From positions 1 through 64,000 of the forward strand of contig NZ_JAFBCV010000015.1 of the NCBI RefSeq assembly GCF_016907895.1: 64,000 bases of DNA, written 5' to 3'. The notes below the pieces were generated by a model. It had not been told where the DNA came from. It saw nothing but the letters and a program-made list of their open reading frames with translations, and did no database searches. Numbering within the stretch: position 1 is the first letter of the stretch; every line of letters begins with the position of its first letter. A program made the translations under genes and the position numbers. This DNA is from Shouchella xiaoxiensis (GTDB taxonomy: Bacteria > Bacillota > Bacilli > Bacillales > Bacillaceae_D). Shown here piece after piece: positions 59,427 to 64,000 of this stretch.

Positions 59427-61545
59427 ATTCTAGTTCAAACTCTTCGTCTTCTTCCAGCACATCCGGCTGACTTGGATCGCCGTCTTCAATACTAAACCAT
59501 TTGAAGAATCGTTTAAAAAAGCCATCTTTCTTTTCTTCCGGTTCTTCTTGTAATTCTTCTGCAGCTTCAGGAGAAGAACAGGATTGAATCGGTGCCGTTC
59601 CTTGCAGAAAAGCTGTTTGTCTTCCACCAGGACATGCGTCATTAGCGAGTAATCCAGTGTGAGGGTCAATCGTCGCATACTCTACACCAGCTGGTTTCTT
59701 AAAAGGAAGCTTTAGCTCGTCCTTCATTGAAAATTCCATCAGGTCAGCCCAAATACGTTTAGCGACCTGACTTTCTGTCTGATTGATTTCTTTGTCTTTA
59801 TCGTAACCAGTCCAGACGCCGATAACAAGTTGCGGCGTATAGCCTACCATCCAGCTATCTCTAGGGGTCGAACCAGACTTACCAGCTGTAGGATGTGTGA
59901 GCTGTTTGGCGACGCTACCTCCTGTAACAGAGGTATAGCTATTAAGCGCTGGCTCAAACACACCTTGCATCATATGCGTTAGTACATAAGCTGTATCTTC
60001 GTGCAGTACTTGGCGTACTGGGGGTTTCTGTTCGTAAACAAGCGTTCCATTTGTATCGGTCACGCTGCGAATAAAAATCGGTTCGATTTGTTTTCCACCA
60101 TTTGCTAGTGGTGAGTAAGCATTTGTCAAATCGATGATGGATACAGGCTGAGCGCCAAGAGCAAGAGAAGGCCTTTCAGTAAACGGACCTAAACCCACGT
60201 TTTCTCCAACAGAAACGAGTTCACTTGTGCCAATGGAAAGGTGAGTCTTTACGGCATAAATATTATCGGAATAAGCAACGGCTTCCAGCATCGTGATGTA
60301 ATCATCGGCATAGACATTGTTGAAATTTCTTGGTGCATACTCCTCGCGCCCATCATCATAAGAAAAAGCTGTCGCTTCACTTAAAAAAGTGGACATCGGA
60401 GTAAATCCACTTTCAAGCGCTGCATAATAGAGAAATGGCTTCAGCGTGGACCCTGGGTTTCGTTTTGCTTGCGTGGCCCGATTAAAGGCACTGGCCTCAT
60501 AGTCTTTACCGCCAACGAGTGCTTTCACTTCACCATTGCGAGGGTCGATCGCGACTAAACCAACCTGCAGCTCGGAATCGGGCATATGGGTATCGACTAA
60601 TTCTTCCGCTTTTGCTTGAATGGCTGGATCAAGCGTTGTTTCAATTTTTAATCCGCTTGTTCCTATACGATCTTCATCAAAATCAGTTTGTTGATTGATT
60701 AGCGCTTTTACATGATCTTGATAATAAGGCGCAATTTCCTGAGCTTCAGTCGCCGCTTGATCTACAAACGCCAGCTGCTCTTTTTTAGCTTCATCCGCTT
60801 CTGCTTGCGTAATAAAACCAACGGATGCCATGCTGTCTAAAATTAGTTCTTGTCTTGCTTTTGCGCGCGGCAGGTCATTACGCGGTGAATAATAGCTTGG
60901 CCCTTTTGGAATACCTGATAACATAGCTGCTTCTGCGAGAGTTACGTCTTTGGCAGATTTGCCAAAAAAGAGCTGGGAGGCAGCTTCAATTCCGTAAGCA
61001 CCATGTCCATAATAAATCGTATTCAAGTAGCCAGTTAAAATCTCGTCTTTCGAAAAATTCATTTCTAAGCGCAACGAATACAATAGTTCGTTCCATTTGC
61101 GCATATACGTTTTATCGTGGGACAGGTAGAGATTACGAGCGTACTGTTGCGTTATGGTACTTGCACCTTGTGCTTTATTTCCAGACTGGATGTTTGCAAG
61201 TACGGCACCACCGATTCGTTTTAAGTCAAAGCCATAATGGGAGTAAAATTTACGGTCTTCTATGGCAATCGTAGCTTGTGGAATGTATGGCGCCATGTCG
61301 TCTAACGTAATTGTAAACCGATTTTGTCCATCTTCATCATTACCAATTATCGTGCCGTCACTCGCTAAATACTGTGTCGGAAGTGCAAAATCAATTGGTG
61401 GAGGACCCTGCATGCGTGTATAAGAGAGAAGGACGATTAAACCGAGCGTAAAAGCCATAAATAAAAGCAAAATAAAGCGAAACAATAATCGCGTCCGTTT
61501 AAAGCGTTTCCGCTTGTTTCTTGTAGCTGGTATCAATTGGCTCAC
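59425..61545 (-). CDS. pbpG: Class A penicillin-binding protein PBP2D/1A-like
   Basis: 706 residues: a basic cytosolic tail, one membrane helix (about 22-44), a GT51 glycosyltransferase domain with IAIEDRKFYSHYGFD (catalytic Glu, about 93-107) and STITQQYARNLYLS, then a transpeptidase domain with active Ser in NPGSTLKPF (about 357-365), YSDN (about 423), and KSG in GKSGSTPRDSW (about 548). The third motif has Ser instead of Thr. The C-terminal 50 residues are very acidic. B. subtilis pbpG is sigma-F controlled and needed with pbpF for the spore germ-cell wall; I found no clear sigma-F site. Start GTG 61545. Confidence 0.93.
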   Translation of the reverse strand: MSQLIPATRNKRKRFKRTRLLFRFILLLFMAFTLGLIVLLSYTRMQGPPPIDFALPTQYLASDGTIIGNDEDGQNRFTITLDDMAPYIPQATIAIEDRKFYSHYGFDLKRIGGAVLANIQSGNKAQGASTITQQYARNLYLSHDKTYMRKWNELLYSLRLEMNFSKDEILTGYLNTIYYGHGAYGIEAASQLFFGKSAKDVTLAEAAMLSGIPKGPSYYSPRNDLPRAKARQELILDSMASVGFITQAEADEAKKEQLAFVDQAATEAQEIAPYYQDHVKALINQQTDFDEDRIGTSGLKIETTLDPAIQAKAEELVDTHMPDSELQVGLVAIDPRNGEVKALVGGKDYEASAFNRATQAKRNPGSTLKPFLYYAALESGFTPMSTFLSEATAFSYDDGREEYAPRNFNNVYADDYITMLEAVAYSDNIYAVKTHLSIGTSELVSVGENVGLGPFTERPSLALGAQPVSIIDLTNAYSPLANGGKQIEPIFIRSVTDTNGTLVYEQKPPVRQVLHEDTAYVLTHMMQGVFEPALNSYTSVTGGSVAKQLTHPTAGKSGSTPRDSWMVGYTPQLVIGVWTGYDKDKEINQTESQVAKRIWADLMEFSMKDELKLPFKKPAGVEYATIDPHTGLLANDACPGGRQTAFLQGTAPIQSCSSPEAAEELQEEPEEKKDGFFKRFFKWFSIEDGDPSQPDVLEEDEEFELE

Positions 61546-61689
61546 CTTTCCTTTTAAAGGATACTAACCAGTTTGGGAAGAAACGTTAAATTTTAAACAG
61601 GAGTTGCAATTCCGTGGACATCCGATATACTTGCTCTTAGCATAGAAAACTAGTGCACAATAATGGTTGATTGATGAGAGGTGACGATC

Positions 61690-62517
61690 GTGGAATTTTG
61701 GTTTACAGAAAAACAAACAGAACGATTTGGCATTACAATGAAAATAAAGAGAACGTTGCATACAGAAAAGACTGATTTTCAACAATTAGATATGGTTGAG
61801 ACAGAAGAATTCGGTAATATGTTGCTGCTTGATGGTATGGTAATGACGACAGAGAAAGATGAGTTTGTCTATCATGAAATGGTCAGTCATGTGCCGCTAT
61901 TTACGCATCCTAATCCAAAGCATGTATTAGTCGTTGGTGGAGGCGACGGCGGGGCGATTCGTGAAGTGATTAAGCACCCGTCTGTTGAAAAAGCAACGCT
62001 TGTAGATATTGATGGCAAAGTGATTGAGTACTCTAAGAAGTATTTACCTACAATTGCCTGCGCATTAGAGGATGCCCGTGTTGATGTTCAGGTGGATGAT
62101 GGATTTATGCATATTGCAAAGTCTGAGAACCAATATGATGTAATCATGGTTGATTCCACAGAACCAGTTGGACCAGCTGCGAAATTATTTGAGCGTGGGT
62201 TCTATGAAGGGATTTCAAAAGCGTTAAAAGACGATGGCATCTTTGTCGCACAGACGGACAACCCGTGGTTCCATCAAGAGTTAATTACGACTGTCTATAA
62301 GGATGTGAAGGAAATCTTCCCAATTACGCGTCTTTACACAGCGAACATTCCAACATACCCAAGTGGCTTATGGACATTTACAATTGGTTCAAAACAGCAT
62401 GACCCACTGGAAGTACCAGAGTCACGCTTCCATGAGATTGATACAAAATATTACACGCCGGACATCCATAACGCTTCCTTTGTACTGCCTAAGTTTGTCC
62501 AAGATTTACTGAAGTAG
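61690..62517 (+). CDS. speE: Spermidine synthase
   Basis: A 275-residue aminopropyltransferase that makes spermidine from putrescine and decarboxylated SAM. Key blocks: [20 protein letters not shown] (about 48-67), [13 protein letters not shown] (about 82-94), DSTEPVGPA (about 155-163, putrescine-binding Asp) and [17 protein letters not shown] 61690 is preferred; GTG 61681 in frame is part of the AGGTGA ribosome binding site. Operon with speB, 15 bp apart, as in B. subtilis. Confidence 0.96.
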   Translation: MEFWFTEKQTERFGITMKIKRTLHTEKTDFQQLDMVETEEFGNMLLLDGMVMTTEKDEFVYHEMVSHVPLFTHPNPKHVLVVGGGDGGAIREVIKHPSVEKATLVDIDGKVIEYSKKYLPTIACALEDARVDVQVDDGFMHIAKSENQYDVIMVDSTEPVGPAAKLFERGFYEGISKALKDDGIFVAQTDNPWFHQELITTVYKDVKEIFPITRLYTANIPTYPSGLWTFTIGSKQHDPLEVPESRFHEIDTKYYTPDIHNASFVLPKFVQDLLK

Positions 62518-62532
62518 GATGGTGAAGAGCTA

Positions 62533-63417
62533 ATGCGCTTTGATGAGTCTTATTCGGGCAAAATATTTATTATGAGTCGTGCAACCTATGAAGAAGCTGA
62601 CGCTGTTATTTATGGAATGCCAATGGACTGGACGGTTTCTTTTCGTCCAGGCTCGCGTTTTGGCCCTGCGCGTATCCGCGAAGCATCACTCGGATTGGAA
62701 GAATACAGTCCTTATGCAGACAAGCATTTAGAAGAAGTCGCTTATTTTGATGCTGGCGATATTCCATTACCTTTTGGAAATGCTGCGAGAAGCTTAGATA
62801 TGGTTGAAGAATATGTTGATACGTTAATCAAGGACGACAAATTCCCGCTTGGATTAGGTGGAGAACACTTGTTATCTTGGCCAATCTTTAAAGCGATGTA
62901 TAAAAAATACCCAGACTTAGCAATCATACATATTGATGCACACGCTGATTTGCGCGAAGAATATGAGGGGGAAGTATTGTCTCATTCAACGCCAATTCGA
63001 AAAGCTTGTGGTTTAATTGGGCCAAGCAATGTTTATTCTTTCGGGATTCGTTCTGGAATGAGAGAAGAGTTTGCTTATGCAAAAGAGTCGGGCATGCATT
63101 TGTTTAAATACGATGTGGTGGAGCCTTTAAAACAAGTGCTTCCACAACTAGCAGGAAGACCTGTTTATGTCACAATCGACATTGATGTACTTGATCCGGC
63201 CTACGCTCCAGGAACAGGAACAGCTGAAGCTGGCGGCATCACTTCAAAAGAACTGCTTGAGGCGCAAAAATTAATTAGCGAATCGGACTTGCAGATTGTT
63301 GGTGCTGACTTAGTAGAGGTAGCGCCTGCTTATGATCAATCCGAACGAACCGCTATTGCCGCAAGTAAATTTGTTCGAGAAATGCTGCTCGGGTGGGTTC
63401 ATAAGAAACAAAAATAA
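62533..63417 (+). CDS. speB: Agmatinase
   Basis: A 294-residue ureohydrolase that hydrolyses agmatine to putrescine and urea, supplying SpeE with its substrate. Mn-binding motifs: GGEHLLS (about 113-119), IHIDAHADLRE (about 134-144) and TIDIDVLDPAYAPGTGTAEAGG (about 215-236). It is very close to B. subtilis SpeB in sequence. ATG 62533, RBS GGTGAAG. A strong terminator follows. Confidence 0.96.
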   Translation: MRFDESYSGKIFIMSRATYEEADAVIYGMPMDWTVSFRPGSRFGPARIREASLGLEEYSPYADKHLEEVAYFDAGDIPLPFGNAARSLDMVEEYVDTLIKDDKFPLGLGGEHLLSWPIFKAMYKKYPDLAIIHIDAHADLREEYEGEVLSHSTPIRKACGLIGPSNVYSFGIRSGMREEFAYAKESGMHLFKYDVVEPLKQVLPQLAGRPVYVTIDIDVLDPAYAPGTGTAEAGGITSKELLEAQKLISESDLQIVGADLVEVAPAYDQSERTAIAASKFVREMLLGWVHKKQK

Positions 63418-63423
63418 ACAGGG

Positions 63424-63454
63424 AACACGCAAGGAAGCAGCTTGCGTGTTTTTG
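63424..63454 (+). terminator. Terminator of speE-speB
   Basis: ACACGCAAG (63425-63433) pairs with CTTGCGTGT (63441-63449), followed by T5. Confidence 0.88.
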
Positions 63455-63566
63455 AGTTAAGTAGAAATGAACAAAACAAGTTCAAACATTGCAACCCGTA
63501 TACAAACGCAGTAAAATAGAATAGGAAGATACTGCGTGTATGAAATATAGAATGGATGAATAAATA

Positions 63567-64000
63567 ATGAAACGAAAAGTCCAGATTTCATTTCAAACAA
63601 TGACTTTTGTTGAAGGACAAGAACCTGATTCATTTTCATTTCAAACAGAGGGCGACTTGTATGTGAAAGGGAATGCTTCTTATCTGAGATTTAAAGAAGC
63701 GCATGCGCATCAACAAGATGTGTTCTCAACAATGAAATGGGATGGAAAAGAGCTTATGCTCATTCGACAAGGAACGATTATTATGAGACAAAGCTTTGTC
63801 GCTAAGCAAGAAACGCTTGGACGCTATGTAACACCTGAAGCCTCATGGGAAACAAGGGCAAAGACGGACACATTACTTGTCCAATTACCAAAAGCAGCAA
63901 AGCAAAAAGGAAAGATATATATCCGCTATCAGTTCTTTTTACAAGGACAAGCTACAGGAGAGCATGAAATTAGACTATCGATTGAGCGAAAAGATGAATA
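63567..64000 (+). CDS. ywiB: DUF1934/YwiB beta-barrel protein (3' end cut by window)
   Basis: 144 complete codons from ATG 63567; the window ends on TA of the next codon, quite possibly a stop. A beta-rich lipocalin-like domain with LYVKGNASYLRFKEAH, LMLIRQGTIIMRQSF and KIYIRYQFFLQGQATGEHEIRLSIE matches DUF1934 (B. subtilis YwiB, which precedes argS). The RBS is weak (GGATGAA). Function unknown. Confidence 0.85.
   Translation, partial: MKRKVQISFQTMTFVEGQEPDSFSFQTEGDLYVKGNASYLRFKEAHAHQQDVFSTMKWDGKELMLIRQGTIIMRQSFVAKQETLGRYVTPEASWETRAKTDTLLVQLPKAAKQKGKIYIRYQFFLQGQATGEHEIRLSIERKDE

Noticed and set aside
1-64000. CRISPR arrays, tRNA or rRNA genes, insertion sequences and prophage genes
   Set aside because: No regularly spaced direct repeats, no tRNA/rRNA-like sequence, no transposase or integrase motif was seen in reading the window.

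Overview
The window looks like part of a chromosome from an endospore-forming, probably alkaliphilic Bacillaceae (Shouchella/Alkalihalobacillus-like; an inference). The evidence is moderate GC (about 43-47% in hand-counted lines), AAGGAGG-type ribosome binding sites with frequent TTG/GTG starts, spore genes (cwlJ, gerQ, a CotF-type coat protein), and a right half whose order follows the Bacillus subtilis ywd-ywf-ywg-ywh-ywi region: pdxK, ung, ywdI, ywdK, gerQ, hemQ, pta, lipL, ywfO, ywgA, ywhB, ywhD, pbpG, speE, speB, ywiB. No rRNA, tRNA, insertion sequence, prophage or CRISPR array was seen. Convergent genes are almost always separated by a short bidirectional terminator.

Left part (1-20 kb): an Eis-like acetyltransferase, an M20 dipeptidase, a Cof-type phosphatase, a four-gene MntABCD-type manganese ABC operon with an MntR-like box on its promoter, a YpiB/IDEAL protein, a YflT stress gene with a sigma-B promoter, an rRNA methyltransferase, topoisomerase III, a secreted alkaline phosphatase behind Pho-box-like repeats, a flotillin/NfeD pair, a Rap phosphatase with a short overlapping phr gene, and a FAD/Rieske oxidoreductase.

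Middle (20-40 kb): a BdbC/thioredoxin-like disulfide pair, a 245-bp structured intergenic repeat, a solitary Dam-type methylase, the CshA helicase, glutamine synthetase with a TnrA/GlnR box, a lone hutH behind a leader terminator, pdxK, an MCP, a YjiH permease, ung, a CotF-type coat gene, and an ammonium-transporter operon (also with a TnrA/GlnR-like box) that carries a GlnD-like nucleotidyltransferase and a DnaQ-like exonuclease. The germination genes gerQ and cwlJ follow.

Right part (40-64 kb): a five-gene GntR/ABC operon, then a small membrane-peptide gene directly upstream of a yidC paralog whose Shine-Dalgarno sequence is locked in a stem with the last codons of the small gene. This arrangement closely parallels mifM-yidC2 of B. 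subtilis and is the most interesting find. Next come hemQ, an enoyl-CoA hydratase, pta with a cre site, lipL, a DAACS symporter, ywfO, ywgA, a tautomerase, a class D sortase with its LPXTA-like acidic substrate, ywhD, pepF, a tandem GNAT, pbpG, speE-speB and the start of ywiB.

Links between genes: nitrogen control joins glnA and amt through near-identical boxes about 50 bp upstream of the inferred transcription starts. Envelope functions (YidC, sortase, PBP, disulfide formation, flotillin) are scattered through the window. Quorum control is represented by the rap-phr cassette, whose 3' two-thirds is far more AT-rich than its 5' part and so looks like a mosaic.
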